A DNA stretch of 35,653 nt from Arenimonas sp. (GCF_022842045.1 NZ_JALHQI010000033.1:1-35653), one strand, 5' to 3'; counted from the stretch's first letter, positions 25,748 to 35,450 are shown. Made by a program: numbers and translations. Notes: generated from the letters alone by a model not told the origin.

Positions 25748-28700
25748 GTGACGAACATGCGCCGCGCCCTGCCCCGGTTCGTCTTGCTTGCCGGGCTGCT
25801 GGCGACCGGACCCTTGGCGGCGCTGGACCCGGACAAGGCCTACCATCACTACGTCCGCAATACCTGGAGCATCGAGGAAGGGCTGCCGCAGATCAGCGCC
25901 CTGGCCATCGCCCAGGACCGCCAGGGCTACCTCTGGGTCGGCACCCAGGCCGGGCTCGCCCGCTTCGACGGCGCGCGTTTCACCGTGTACACCCCCGAGA
26001 ATTCCCCCGGGCTGCCCGGCGTCTGGATCCAGGACCTGCTGGTGGATCCCGAGAACCGGCTCTGGGTGTCTACCTACCGCGGTCTCGCCGTGCGCGACCC
26101 CCAGGGGTTCCGCGAGATCCGGCTGCCGGGGGCCGCCGCCGGTGCCAACACCGTCACCGACACCCGCGACCTGGTGCGGACCGCCGACGGCGTGCTGCTG
26201 GTCGCCGCGCCGCAGGGGGTATTCCGGGTGCGCGACGACGCACTGGAGTTGGCGCATCCGATGTCCCGCCCCGCCACCGCCCTGCTGGCGACGGCCGAGG
26301 CCTTGTTGGTGGGCCAGCGCGGGCAGGTGCTGCGGCTGGCCGACGGCGTGACCGAGTTCATGCCGCTGCCCGAAGGCGACGAGGACACCGTGGTCACCGA
26401 GCTGATCGAGGCCCAGGGTCGGCTGTGGGCCGGCACCAGCGGCGGACTGTTCCATCGCGAGGGCGGCGAGTGGAAGCGGCACGAAGGCGGCGAGCCGCTG
26501 TCGCGGGCACCCATCGAGACCCTGTTCGAGGACAGCGACGGTAACCTGTGGGTCGGCATGGTCGAGAACCTGGCGCGCCTGCGCAACGGCCGCTTGCGCG
26601 AGATCGTGACCGACGAGCCGTCGGCGTCGGCGGTGCGTTCGGTGTTCGAGGATCGCGAAGGCAACGTCTGGTTCGGCGGCCAGTGGGAGGGCCTGACCCG
26701 GGTCTGGAACGGCTGGACGCGGCGCTACGGCAAGCGCGAGGGCCTGGTCGACCCGGTGCTGTGGTCAGTGGCGCGCGGCACCGACGGCAGGCTCTGGGCC
26801 GGCAGCAACTCCGGGCTCAGCGTGATGGAGGGCGGCGGCTTCCGGCAGACGGTCAAGGGCAGCGACCTGCCGCACCCCAATGCGTACACCCTGCTGCCCG
26901 AGGACGACACGGTCTGGATCGGCACCCGGCGCGGCCTGGCCGTGCTGCGGGGCGACCGGCTGGAGCGGCCCGCCGAGTTCAACGCCTTCCGCGGCGCGCA
27001 GGTCAACGGCATCCTGCGCGACTACCGCGGCGCGCTGTGGTTCGCCACCACGCAGGGCCTGTATCGCCACGCCCGCGGGGAGCTGCGCGGTTTCGGCCCG
27101 GAGGACGGCCTGCGCGAGACGCGCACCCGCCTGATGCTCGAGACCAGTGAGGGCCGGCTGCTGCTGGGCACCCAGTCGGGCCTGTACGAAGTGATCGGCG
27201 ACCGGGTCGAGGCGGTTGGCGCGGACAGCGGCCTGCCCAACACCGTCGACGTCACGGCCATCCACGAGCTGCCCGGCGGCGAGCTGGTGATCGGCACCCT
27301 GACCGAAGAGGTCTTCCTGCTGCGCAACGGCCGCTGGACCCGGTTCGGCGCCGAACAGGGCATGCCGGTGAACTCGGCCTTCTTCATCACCCACGACCGC
27401 CAGGGCTACGTGTGGGTGGCCGGCATCCGCGGCATCCAGCGCATCCGCCTGCGGGACATGCAGGCGCTGGCCGATGGTGACATCGAGCGCGTGCGGGGCG
27501 AGATGCTGCTCAACGAACGCGGCGACCGGCGCGGCGGCCAGAAGGGCGACTGCTGCAACGGCGCCGGCAATGCCAAGGGCTTCCTGTTCGGCGGCGACCT
27601 GTACCTGCCCACGCGCAGCGGGCTGGTGGTGATGTCCACCGAAGGCATCGTCAAGAGCGAGGTGGCGCCGCGCAGCCTGATCGAGCGCGTGCGGGTGGGA
27701 GACGAGTGGCGCGAGGCCGACCCGACCGCCAACTGGCGGCTCGGGCAGGACGACCGCGACCTGAGCTTCGATTTCACCGTGCTCAGTTTCCAGGACCCCA
27801 AGAGCGTCGAGCTGCGCTACCGGCTGGTCGGCTACGACAGCGACTGGCGCGAGCTCGAGGACGTGACCCGCCGCAGCGTGAACTACACCAACCTGCCGCC
27901 CGGCTCCTACGTGTTCGAGGCCATCGGCGCCAACAGCGCCGGCATCTGGAGCCCGGCGCCGGCGCAGTTGGGCTTCCACATCCAGCCGCGCTTCCACGAG
28001 ACCGGGCTGTTCCAGCTGCTGCTGGCGGGCCTGTTCGGCAGCCTGGTGTTCGCGGGCTACCGCCGCCAGCAGGGCAAGCACCTGCGCCAGCGCGAAGCCC
28101 TGGAGGCCTTGGTCAGCCAGCGCACGGAAGCGCTGGAGGTGGCGAACTTCCGGCTCGAGGAAGCCAGCCAGACCGACCCGCTGACCGGCCTGCGCAACCG
28201 CCGCTACCTCGCCAACCAGATTCCCGCCGACATCGCCTACTACGACCGCGAGGCGGTGCGCCGCGCCACGCCAGGCGAGGTGATGGTGTTCGCGCTGGTG
28301 GACGTGGACCACTTCAAGGCCGTCAACGACCGCCATGGCCACGCCGCCGGCGACCGCGTGCTGCAGCAGTTCGCGCAGGTGCTGGGCCACCTGGTGCGCA
28401 CCGGTGACTACATCGCCCGCTGGGGCGGCGAGGAATTCCTGGTGGTGTTCCGGCCGATGCCGAACCGGCACCTGCCGATCCTGGGCGAGCGCATCCGGCA
28501 GGCCATTGCCAACCACCGCTTCGACGTCGGCACCGGCGAGCCCATCGCGCTCACCTGCTCGATCGGTTTCATCGAATGCCCGCTGTTCCGCGATGCCCGC
28601 GGCAGCCTGGGCTGGGAGCAGATGGTCGAGCTGGCCGACCGCGCGCTGTACCACGTGAAGGCCCACGGCCGGAACGGCTGGGCGGCCTATCGCCCCCTGC

Positions 28701-28810
28701 CCCACGCCGACCTGCCCGGCCTGCTGGCGGCCCTGAAGAGCGGCGAGACCGACCTGCTGGCCTCGGGCAAGTTCGAGCTGGTGGGCTCGGAGGGCGTGGT
28801 CGCCCCCTAG
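25748..28810 (+). CDS. Two-component-propeller diguanylate cyclase
   Basis: This large sensor enzyme makes c-di-GMP from GTP. With GTG 25748 (AAGGGA seven bases upstream) it has 1020 residues; ATG 25757 is the alternative. Order: signal peptide (about 1-25), two-component-propeller blades (about 30-640) with repeats such as DRQGYLWVGTQAGLARFDG and DSDGNLWVGMVENLARL, a Y_Y_Y domain (about 670-748, YRLVGYDSDWRELED), a membrane helix (752-772), a short coiled coil and a GGDEF domain (about 810-985). The active site is GGEEF (about 892) and the inhibitory site RTGD lies five residues before it, so the enzyme is probably active and product-inhibited. The periplasmic ligand is unknown. It is followed by the MASE1-GGDEF-EAL gene after 33 bases. 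Confidence 0.95.
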   Translation: MTNMRRALPRFVLLAGLLATGPLAALDPDKAYHHYVRNTWSIEEGLPQISALAIAQDRQGYLWVGTQAGLARFDGARFTVYTPENSPGLPGVWIQDLLVDPENRLWVSTYRGLAVRDPQGFREIRLPGAAAGANTVTDTRDLVRTADGVLLVAAPQGVFRVRDDALELAHPMSRPATALLATAEALLVGQRGQVLRLADGVTEFMPLPEGDEDTVVTELIEAQGRLWAGTSGGLFHREGGEWKRHEGGEPLSRAPIETLFEDSDGNLWVGMVENLARLRNGRLREIVTDEPSASAVRSVFEDREGNVWFGGQWEGLTRVWNGWTRRYGKREGLVDPVLWSVARGTDGRLWAGSNSGLSVMEGGGFRQTVKGSDLPHPNAYTLLPEDDTVWIGTRRGLAVLRGDRLERPAEFNAFRGAQVNGILRDYRGALWFATTQGLYRHARGELRGFGPEDGLRETRTRLMLETSEGRLLLGTQSGLYEVIGDRVEAVGADSGLPNTVDVTAIHELPGGELVIGTLTEEVFLLRNGRWTRFGAEQGMPVNSAFFITHDRQGYVWVAGIRGIQRIRLRDMQALADGDIERVRGEMLLNERGDRRGGQKGDCCNGAGNAKGFLFGGDLYLPTRSGLVVMSTEGIVKSEVAPRSLIERVRVGDEWREADPTANWRLGQDDRDLSFDFTVLSFQDPKSVELRYRLVGYDSDWRELEDVTRRSVNYTNLPPGSYVFEAIGANSAGIWSPAPAQLGFHIQPRFHETGLFQLLLAGLFGSLVFAGYRRQQGKHLRQREALEALVSQRTEALEVANFRLEEASQTDPLTGLRNRRYLANQIPADIAYYDREAVRRATPGEVMVFALVDVDHFKAVNDRHGHAAGDRVLQQFAQVLGHLVRTGDYIARWGGEEFLVVFRPMPNRHLPILGERIRQAIANHRFDVGTGEPIALTCSIGFIECPLFRDARGSLGWEQMVELADRALYHVKAHGRNGWAAYRPLPHADLPGLLAALKSGETDLLASGKFELVGSEGVVAP

Positions 28811-28843
28811 TCGGCGGCGGCTCCCCGGGCCTATCCTCGGGGC

Positions 28844-31051
28844 ATGCAGCAGACCCAACGACGGATTGGCCTGTTCGTCCTCCTGGTGGCGCTGTACGTC
28901 GCTGGGGGTGCCTACGCCACCGAGCTGGTGGGCGGGCCGGCCCAGGTCGCGCTGTTCTGGCCCGCTTCGGGCATCGCATTGGCCGGCGTGATGCGCTTTG
29001 GTGCGCGCTGGGCGGTGTTCGTGCCGATCGGCGGGCTGCTGGTGCACCTGCTGTTCGCGCCGGTGCCGCTGGCCTTCCTGCCCTGGTCGCTGGCCAGCAA
29101 CTTCATCGGCGTGCTGGTCGGCGTATCCCTGCTCAAGCGCGCACCGGGCAACGACCCGCTCACGGTCGACTTCGGCCTGCGCGCGCTGCTCGGCGGCATG
29201 GCGATGGCGGTCACCAGCGCCCTGATCGGCACCGTGGGCATGGTGCAATCGGGGATGATCGCGCTGGACGCGCTGCCGTCGGCGATCTCGCTGTGGTTCC
29301 TGGGCGACCTGCTCGGCGTGGCCAGCATCGCACCGGCGACCCTGCTGGCGCTGGCGCGCCGCGAGCGGCGCCGGGTTGCCGACGGCACCAGCTACGCCGC
29401 CGAGCCCGAACAGCTGCTCTGGAACGTGGCGATGGCGTCCAGCTACCTGCTGATGGCCTGGGGCGCCAGCCTGGGCGGCAACTACGCGCTGGGCCTGGTG
29501 GCGCTGCCGCTCGGCATCCTGGTCTGGAGCGCGCTGCGCTTCCCGCCGCTGCACACGGCGATGGCGGTCGCAGTAACGATGCTGCTGGTCGCGGGGATGG
29601 CCGGCATGGCGCTGGCCGGCTACCCGGCGCCGGCGCACACGCGCGACAGCGTCAGCCTGCTGTCCTTCCTGATCGCGGTGGCGGCGCTGCCGATGATCCT
29701 CTCCTTCGCCATGCACCAGCAGCGCAGCAGCGCCGCCAGCCTGACCCAGCGCGCCAACACCGACCCGCTCACCGGCCTGGCCAGCCGCAGTGCGTTCGAA
29801 GAGCAGGTGCGGGCCGCCCTGGCCGAACCCGGCGCGCCGCAGATGGCGCTGGCCTACCTCGACCTGGACCACTTCAAGCTGATCAATGACACCGCCAGCC
29901 ACGTCGCCGGCGACAGCATGATCCGCGGCATCGCCGGCGTCATCGAGGCCCACCGCCACCGCGACGACCTGGTGGCCCGCACCGGCGGCGATGAGTTCGC
30001 GCTGCTGCTGCGCAACTGCACGCCGATGGTGGCCGAGGACCGCGCCCGCGCCCTGCTGCGTGCGATCGAAGGCTACCGCTGCGGCTGGGACGGCCGCATG
30101 CTGGCCACCACCGCCAGCGTTGGCCTGGTGGCCTGCCAGCCGGGCCAGGGCGACTACGCGCAGCTGCTGTCGCAGGCCGACGCCGCCTGCTTCACCGCCA
30201 AGGAAAAAGGCGGCAACCGCGTCTGCCTGGCCAGCCTGGACGGTGGCGAGCTGCTCGACCGCACCGCGGCGATGAAGTGGGTGGTGCGCATCCGCGAGTC
30301 GCTGGAACACCATGCCCTGGAGCTGCACTGCCAGAGCATCGTCCCGCTGCGGGCGGGCCTGCAGTCGGGCCGCCACTTCGAGGTGCTGCTTCGCCTGCGC
30401 GACCCGCGCACGGGCGAGCTGATGATGCCCGGGCGCTTCATGCCCGCCGCGGAGCGCTTCCACCTCGGCACCCGCATCGACCGCGAGGTGATCAGCCAGA
30501 CCCTCGACTGGCTGGACGCCAACCCCGAGGCCGCCGCCACCGCGCGCACCTGCGCGATCAACCTGTCGGGCGATGCGCTGATCGACGATGGCTTCATCGG
30601 CTTCGTGGCCGAGCGCCTGCGCCGCGGCGGCTTCCCGGGCGACCGGCTGTGCTTCGAAATCACCGAGACCAGCGCGGTGCGGGACCTGGCCCGGGCCCAG
30701 CGCTTCATCACCGAGATGCGCGGGCTGGGCTGCCGGTTCGCACTGGACGACTTCGGCACGGGCTTCTGTTCGTTCAATTACGTGCAGGCGCTGGACGTGG
30801 ACTACTTCAAGATCGACGGCAGCTTCGTGCGCGACATGGACACCTCGCCGCTGTCGCTGGCCGTGGTGCGCTCGATCAACGAGATCGCGCACGTGCTGGG
30901 CAAGCACAGCATCGCCGAGCACACCGAGTCCGACGCGCAGCGGCGCGCCCTGGCCGCGCTTGGCGTGGACTATGCGCAGGGCCACGCGGTGGACAGGCCT
31001 CTGCCGATCGCGACCTATTTCGCGGCACCGCCCCGGGGCTTCTGGCAGTGA
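28844..31051 (+). CDS. MASE1-like membrane GGDEF-EAL protein
   Basis: The 735-residue c-di-GMP protein has an N-terminal MASE1-like multi-helix membrane sensor (about 1-295; ALFWPASGIALAG, ALPLGILVWSALRFPP), a GGDEF domain (about 310-470) with intact GGDEF near 380, and an EAL domain (about 485-730). The EAL motif reads EVL (FEVLLRL), followed by INLSG, EITETSAV, DDFGTGFCSF, KIDGSF, AEHTES and YAQGHAVDRP. The metal and catalytic residues I can check are present, so it looks competent as a phosphodiesterase. The I-site position is HRDD rather than RxxD, so product inhibition of the GGDEF part is doubtful. Its stop overlaps the peptidase start (GTGA). Confidence 0.95.
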   Translation: MQQTQRRIGLFVLLVALYVAGGAYATELVGGPAQVALFWPASGIALAGVMRFGARWAVFVPIGGLLVHLLFAPVPLAFLPWSLASNFIGVLVGVSLLKRAPGNDPLTVDFGLRALLGGMAMAVTSALIGTVGMVQSGMIALDALPSAISLWFLGDLLGVASIAPATLLALARRERRRVADGTSYAAEPEQLLWNVAMASSYLLMAWGASLGGNYALGLVALPLGILVWSALRFPPLHTAMAVAVTMLLVAGMAGMALAGYPAPAHTRDSVSLLSFLIAVAALPMILSFAMHQQRSSAASLTQRANTDPLTGLASRSAFEEQVRAALAEPGAPQMALAYLDLDHFKLINDTASHVAGDSMIRGIAGVIEAHRHRDDLVARTGGDEFALLLRNCTPMVAEDRARALLRAIEGYRCGWDGRMLATTASVGLVACQPGQGDYAQLLSQADAACFTAKEKGGNRVCLASLDGGELLDRTAAMKWVVRIRESLEHHALELHCQSIVPLRAGLQSGRHFEVLLRLRDPRTGELMMPGRFMPAAERFHLGTRIDREVISQTLDWLDANPEAAATARTCAINLSGDALIDDGFIGFVAERLRRGGFPGDRLCFEITETSAVRDLARAQRFITEMRGLGCRFALDDFGTGFCSFNYVQALDVDYFKIDGSFVRDMDTSPLSLAVVRSINEIAHVLGKHSIAEHTESDAQRRALAALGVDYAQGHAVDRPLPIATYFAAPPRGFWQ

Positions 31052-31830
31052 TTGGCCTGCGGTGGATGGTGCTTGCGCTGCTGTGCGCCACCGGCGCCGC
31101 CGCGGCCGACGACAGCCCGGCCGAGCTGGTGATCGAGCGCCGCGGCGCCGACGTCGTGGCGTATGCGGTGAACCGGCTCTCGGGGCCGGTCGAGATCGAG
31201 CTCAATGCGCTGGAGCTGGTGGACATGGCCAACGACACCGCCCTGCCCTTGCGCCGGGTGCTGCCGGCGCGGGCGCGGGTCGAACTGGTGCGGCTGACGG
31301 CGCTGTCGCCGGCGGCGAGGCAGTCGCTGCGGCTGGACGCCACGCCCGGCCCGCCCGGCAAGGTCGCGCGCGACGTCGCCTACTCGCTGCCGGTGGACGA
31401 GCGCCGGTTCGAGCTGGGCCAGGGCTTCCACGGCGGCTTCAGCCACGACGACCGCGCCAACCGCTACGCCGTGGACCTGATCGTGGCCGAGGGCACGCCG
31501 GTGCTGGCGGCCCGCGCCGGCGTGGTGATGCAGGCCGAGGGCGGCTTCCGCGAGGGCGGCCTGGACCCGGCGCTGGCCAACCGCGCCAACCTCATCCGGG
31601 TGCTGCACGATGACGGCAGCATGGCGCTTTACGCGCACCTGCAGCCGGACGGCGTCTACGTTCGCCCCGGCGACACGGTGTCGCTGGGCCAGGTGATCGG
31701 CCGCACCGGCAACACCGGCTACTCCAGCGGCCCGCACCTGCACTTCGCGGTGCAGGTGAACGCCGGGCTGGCGCTGGCCTCGATCCCCTTCCGCATGGTC
31801 GGGCCGGACGGCTTCCTGCCCCTGCGCTGA
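31048..31830 (+). CDS. M23 family metallopeptidase
   Basis: The 260-residue exported protein has a signal peptide (RWMVLALLCATGAAAA), a beta-rich N-terminal part and a C-terminal LytM/M23 domain. Zinc ligands are visible: His in FHGGFSHDD, Asp in YAVDLIVAEGTPV and His in PHLHFAVQV; the further His is in LYAHLQPDG. With all ligands present it is likely an active peptidoglycan endopeptidase in the periplasm. The start is GTG 31048, overlapping the GGDEF-EAL stop by four bases; ATG 31066 would drop the Arg before the signal core. It converges with the TonB-dependent receptor gene, with four bases between stops. Confidence 0.92.
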   Translation: MIGLRWMVLALLCATGAAAADDSPAELVIERRGADVVAYAVNRLSGPVEIELNALELVDMANDTALPLRRVLPARARVELVRLTALSPAARQSLRLDATPGPPGKVARDVAYSLPVDERRFELGQGFHGGFSHDDRANRYAVDLIVAEGTPVLAARAGVVMQAEGGFREGGLDPALANRANLIRVLHDDGSMALYAHLQPDGVYVRPGDTVSLGQVIGRTGNTGYSSGPHLHFAVQVNAGLALASIPFRMVGPDGFLPLR

Positions 31831-31834
31831 CGGG

Positions 31835-34114
31835 TCAGAAGGAGTAGCGGACGATGAGCTGGTAGACCCGGCCCGCGGACTCGGTCTCGATCTCGTACTC
31901 GTCGTAATCCCGTGCCACCTGGTCGCCGATGGTATTGAACTTGTCGAACACCTCGTCCTTGGAGGCGTCAAGCAGGTTCGAGCCGGTCAGTCGCAGCGTC
32001 CACTGCTCGCCAAAGCGCTTCTCCACGAACACTTCGAGGTCGGCACCGTAGGAGGTGACGATCTCCTCGCCGACGATGCGCCCGAACGCGTCACCCTGCT
32101 TGCGGTAGCTGGCGCCGAAGGACGCCGCCAGGGTCGGCAGCTGCTGGATGAAGCCCACGTTGAACACATTGCGCGACTGGTCGTTGAATCGGCGCACGCC
32201 GAAGCCGTCCGTGATCTCGGAGTCCAGCCACGAGTAGTTGAAGAACACGCCGGTGTCCTCCAGGCCGATGGCCGTCAGGGGCGTGGACAGATCGAGCTCG
32301 ATGCCCCAGACCTCGCCATCCCCGGTGTTGCGCGGCTGCAGCACGAAGGTACCGGGACCTTCATCGCCCTCGACGCCGGTGTTGGCGACCTCGATCAGGT
32401 CGCTGATGTCGCGATAGAAGGCATTGACGCCGACGACGCCACGGCGTCCGAGCCGGCGCTCCCAGCCAAGGTCAAGGCCCCAGGCCAGCTCCGGCCTGAG
32501 GGCCGGGTTGCCGAGCAGGTCATTGTCGCCGAGCTCGGCCAGCCTCAGGGCCGGCGAGATCTGGTCGAACCCCGGGCGGCGCATGGTGCGGGCCACCGAG
32601 GCCGTCAGCCGGTTGGAATCGTCGAGGTTCCAGCGCAGGTGGGCGGACGGCAGCAGTACGCCGTAGTCGTTCTCAACACGGGCGTCGGCCGGGTCAACCG
32701 TCAAGTCGTTGATCTTGACGTCCGTCTGCTGGTAGCGCAGGCCGGTCTCCCATTCCACGGAGCCCGCTTCGCCGCTGAGCTTCACGAACGGCTCAAGCCG
32801 GGTCTCCTCGATGTTGTTCAGGCCGCCATCCACCGGCAGGAAGGGACCGAAGTCACCCGGAATGACGGGCCGCGGTGACGGCGCGTTCGGGATGGTGATG
32901 CGATTTCGATCCGCGGTGATCGAGGTGTCGCGGTCCTTGCGCGTGGCCTCGATGCCGAATCGCAGCTCGGTGCCGCCGAGGTCGCGCGTGTGGCGGAGCT
33001 CAGCCGAGTACTCACGGTCCTGGATGTCGACATAGGCGCGATCGCCCGTGAATCGATCGTCCTCAGGGAACGGATTGGAATCACGCAGGTATTCGAACTC
33101 GTCCTCGAACTCGAACTGCTCGTCGTCGATGCCGGCGTAGCCAAGCCGGATACGGTTCTCGCCGCCGGCGCCCTGCCAGGCGTACTCGGCGCCGAACTGG
33201 TAGTTGTCGGTCCGGATATCGAGGTCGTTCGCATTGATCGAGAGGATGCTGGCGTCGGCCTGCACGCCGGCGTCGTATTCGATCGAGTCCTCGACCTGGA
33301 TCCGGTCGGTTCGCACGTAGAAGGCATTCAGCGCCAGCCGGCCGGGGCCGACCTCGGCCGAGTAGTCGAGGTTGAACGAATAGTCGTCGCCGCTTCGGGT
33401 GTCGGTCTGCACCTCGGTGTTGTCGAGGGCACCGCCCGGCGCGTCGAAGCGCTGGCTGAACTTCAGCTTGGGGTTGCGCCGGCCCTGGGTGCTGGCGCCG
33501 AGCAGCAGCTGGCCGCCCAGGGCCTCACCGCCCCAGACCGCGCCGAAGGTGGGCTCGATCTCATCGTCCGGGTACTGCGCCGCGCCGATGCGCAGGTAGC
33601 CACCCTCGAGCGAATAGCCGTCGCGCAGCACGATGTTGAGCGCGCCGGCGATGGCGTCGCCGCTGCGGTCGGCGGACGAGGAGCGCACGATCTCGATGCG
33701 GTCGACGAGCTCGGCCGGAATGCGGTCGACGAAGAAGGAGCGGTCGAAGCCGGCGCCGGGTACACGGCTGCCGTTGATCAGGATCTGGGTATAGCCCGGG
33801 TCGAGGCCACGCAGCCGGACGCCGTCGTACTCGAGCACGTCCGACAAGAATGCGACGCTGGGCACGCGCTTGAGCATGTCGCCCACGGTGAGCGGCTCGA
33901 ACGACTGGAAGTAGGCCAGGTCGTAGACCAGGGTGGCGGGCTCTTCGGTGCGGTCGCGGTAGACGATCTCGCCGGTGACCTCGATGGCGTCGAGCTCACG
34001 CACCGCGCCGTCGGGCGTGGGCACCGTGTCCTGCGCAGCGGCAAGGCCGGCGCCGGCCAGCAGGGCGCCGGCGATGGCCAGCGAGAGTCGGGACGCGATC
34101 GGATGCTTCGTCAT
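31835..34114 (-). CDS. TonB-dependent outer membrane receptor
   Basis: The 759-residue protein has a signal peptide (LSLAIAGALLAGAGLAAAQ), a short linker with ELDAIEVTGEIVYRDR (TonB-box-like region), a plug (about 50-165; VGDMLKRVPSV, VRLRGLDPGYTQILINGSRV, ELVDRIEIVRSSSADRSGDA, GALNIVL) and a 22-strand-type barrel ending in Phe (YQLIVRYSF). It should import a bound ligand with TonB energy. The class resembles IroN/FepA-CirA style receptors in sequence layout, but the substrate cannot be read from sequence. It diverges over 140 bases from a phytase-like lipoprotein gene, which suggests a phosphate-ester or phytate-related ligand. The start is ATG 34114 with AGGGGAA upstream. Confidence 0.93.
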   Translation of the reverse strand: MTKHPIASRLSLAIAGALLAGAGLAAAQDTVPTPDGAVRELDAIEVTGEIVYRDRTEEPATLVYDLAYFQSFEPLTVGDMLKRVPSVAFLSDVLEYDGVRLRGLDPGYTQILINGSRVPGAGFDRSFFVDRIPAELVDRIEIVRSSSADRSGDAIAGALNIVLRDGYSLEGGYLRIGAAQYPDDEIEPTFGAVWGGEALGGQLLLGASTQGRRNPKLKFSQRFDAPGGALDNTEVQTDTRSGDDYSFNLDYSAEVGPGRLALNAFYVRTDRIQVEDSIEYDAGVQADASILSINANDLDIRTDNYQFGAEYAWQGAGGENRIRLGYAGIDDEQFEFEDEFEYLRDSNPFPEDDRFTGDRAYVDIQDREYSAELRHTRDLGGTELRFGIEATRKDRDTSITADRNRITIPNAPSPRPVIPGDFGPFLPVDGGLNNIEETRLEPFVKLSGEAGSVEWETGLRYQQTDVKINDLTVDPADARVENDYGVLLPSAHLRWNLDDSNRLTASVARTMRRPGFDQISPALRLAELGDNDLLGNPALRPELAWGLDLGWERRLGRRGVVGVNAFYRDISDLIEVANTGVEGDEGPGTFVLQPRNTGDGEVWGIELDLSTPLTAIGLEDTGVFFNYSWLDSEITDGFGVRRFNDQSRNVFNVGFIQQLPTLAASFGASYRKQGDAFGRIVGEEIVTSYGADLEVFVEKRFGEQWTLRLTGSNLLDASKDEVFDKFNTIGDQVARDYDEYEIETESAGRVYQLIVRYSF

Positions 34115-34173
34115 TGCCACAAGTTCCCCTGGAATGGATGCGGGGATTTCTACGCGGCGCACATGGCGTAAAT

Positions 34174-34202
34174 GTGACCGGTGACGGTGTCATGGGAATG
34201 AC
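34174..34202. promoter_or_regulatory. Possible operator in the receptor/phytase-like divergent spacer
   Basis: GTGAC occurs twice (34174-34178 and 34181-34185), followed by the dyad GTCAT-GGGA-ATGAC (34189-34202). These lie between two divergent genes likely to be regulated together. The spacing does not match the 11-base periodicity of a canonical PHO box, so I assign no regulator. Confidence 0.25.
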
Positions 34203-34254
34203 TTTCGACTGCGATACAAGCGTCACCGACTTCCTTCAATCTCCGGATGTAACC

Positions 34255-35430
34255 ATGCGCCCCACCCTGCTTCCGCTCGCCCTGCTGCCACTGTTGATCG
34301 CCGCCGCCTGCACGCCGGCCACGCCCGAGCCGGCCGCAGCACCCACTACCGTTCCGGCGCCCGTGCGCGACCGCGAACCGGACGAGAACGTCGAGGTCGA
34401 TCCGCTGCTGGCCGACGCCGGCATCGCGCATGCCGTGGTCACGGAAGCCTTCCTCACCGAAATGGTGCCGGAGAACAACACCGACTCGCTGGCGTCCTGG
34501 ACCGCACCGGACGGCGTCACCTGGCTGCTGGCGACCGCGAAGGAAGGCAGCAAAGGCCTGGTGCTTTACGACGGCGACACCGGCGCGACGCTGCGCGACA
34601 TCGGCACCGTCGGCGCGGGCCCGGGCCAGTTCAGCCGCCCTAACGGCATCGCGGTGGCCGGCGACCTCGCCTTCGTGGTCGAGCGCGACAACGGGCGCGT
34701 GCAGGTGCTGTCGCTGCCGGACCTCGAGCCGCGCCTCACCTTCGGCGAGGGCGCGCTGGTGAAACCCTACGGCCTGTGGATCCGCGAGCACGGCCAGGGC
34801 GACTTCGAGGTGATGGTGAGCGATGCCTACATGGCGGGCGAGGACGCGCAAGGCGAGGACATCCTGCCGCCGCTGGACCAGCTGGACGAACGCATCCATC
34901 GCTACCGCGTCCGTGCCAACGGCGCGGCGCTGGTGGCCGAAGCCACCGGCACCTTCGGCGACACGGGCGCCGACGGCGCCATCCGCATCCCCGAGTCGCT
35001 GTGGGGCGACGTCGCCCACGACCGCGTGCTGGTGGCTGAGGAAGACGTGGCCACCGGCACCGGCTATCGCGAGTATTCGCTGGACGGCGTGTTCAAGGGC
35101 CGCTCGATCGGCGTCGGCCAGTTCAAGGCCCAGGCCGAGGGCCTGTCGCTCTGGGCCTGCGCCGACGGCAGCGGCTACTGGGTCGCCACCGACCAGTTCA
35201 AGGACCGCAGCCTGTTCCACGTCTTCGACCGCGTGACGCTGGAGCCGCGCGGCGCCTTCGCCGGCCAGGCCGTCGCCAACACCGACGGCGTGTGGCTGCA
35301 CCAGGCGGGCACAAAGCGCTTCCCGGCCGGCGTGTTCTACGCCGTGCACGACGACATGGGCGTGGGCGCCTTCGACTGGCGCGACATCGCCAAGGCCCTG
35401 GGCCTGCGCGAGACCTGCGCCACGCCCTGA
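34255..35430 (+). CDS. Phytase-like beta-propeller lipoprotein
   Basis: The 391-residue protein has a lipoprotein-like signal (LALLPLLIAAAC, lipidation Cys at about residue 20) and a beta-propeller body similar to beta-propeller phytases (3-phytase family): NTDSLASWTAPDGVTWLLAT, ATAKEGSKGLVLYDGDTG, GPGQFSRPNGIAVAGDLAFV, SLWGDVAHDRVLVAEED and VFYAVHDDMGVGAFDWRDI. Such proteins release phosphate from phytate using calcium; I cannot verify every calcium ligand. The start is ATG 34255; longer in-frame starts upstream would precede the signal peptide. It diverges from a TonB-dependent receptor, a pairing reported for proteobacterial phytases. A small hairpin without T-run follows (35435-35447). 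Confidence 0.83.
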   Translation: MRPTLLPLALLPLLIAAACTPATPEPAAAPTTVPAPVRDREPDENVEVDPLLADAGIAHAVVTEAFLTEMVPENNTDSLASWTAPDGVTWLLATAKEGSKGLVLYDGDTGATLRDIGTVGAGPGQFSRPNGIAVAGDLAFVVERDNGRVQVLSLPDLEPRLTFGEGALVKPYGLWIREHGQGDFEVMVSDAYMAGEDAQGEDILPPLDQLDERIHRYRVRANGAALVAEATGTFGDTGADGAIRIPESLWGDVAHDRVLVAEEDVATGTGYREYSLDGVFKGRSIGVGQFKAQAEGLSLWACADGSGYWVATDQFKDRSLFHVFDRVTLEPRGAFAGQAVANTDGVWLHQAGTKRFPAGVFYAVHDDMGVGAFDWRDIAKALGLRETCATP

Positions 35431-35450
35431 CGCGCTCCCTGTGGGAGGTG

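Noticed and set aside
26765-30985. A 1406-codon open frame on the minus strand, antisense to the two c-di-GMP genes
   Set aside because: Its protein is low-complexity His/Gln/Ala/Arg with no recognisable domain, and the opposite strand encodes clear propeller, GGDEF, MASE1 and EAL domains. Long shadow frames are expected at this GC content.
34115-34254. A PHO box before the phytase-like gene
   Set aside because: TGTCAT-like pieces occur, but not as direct repeats with 11-base spacing.
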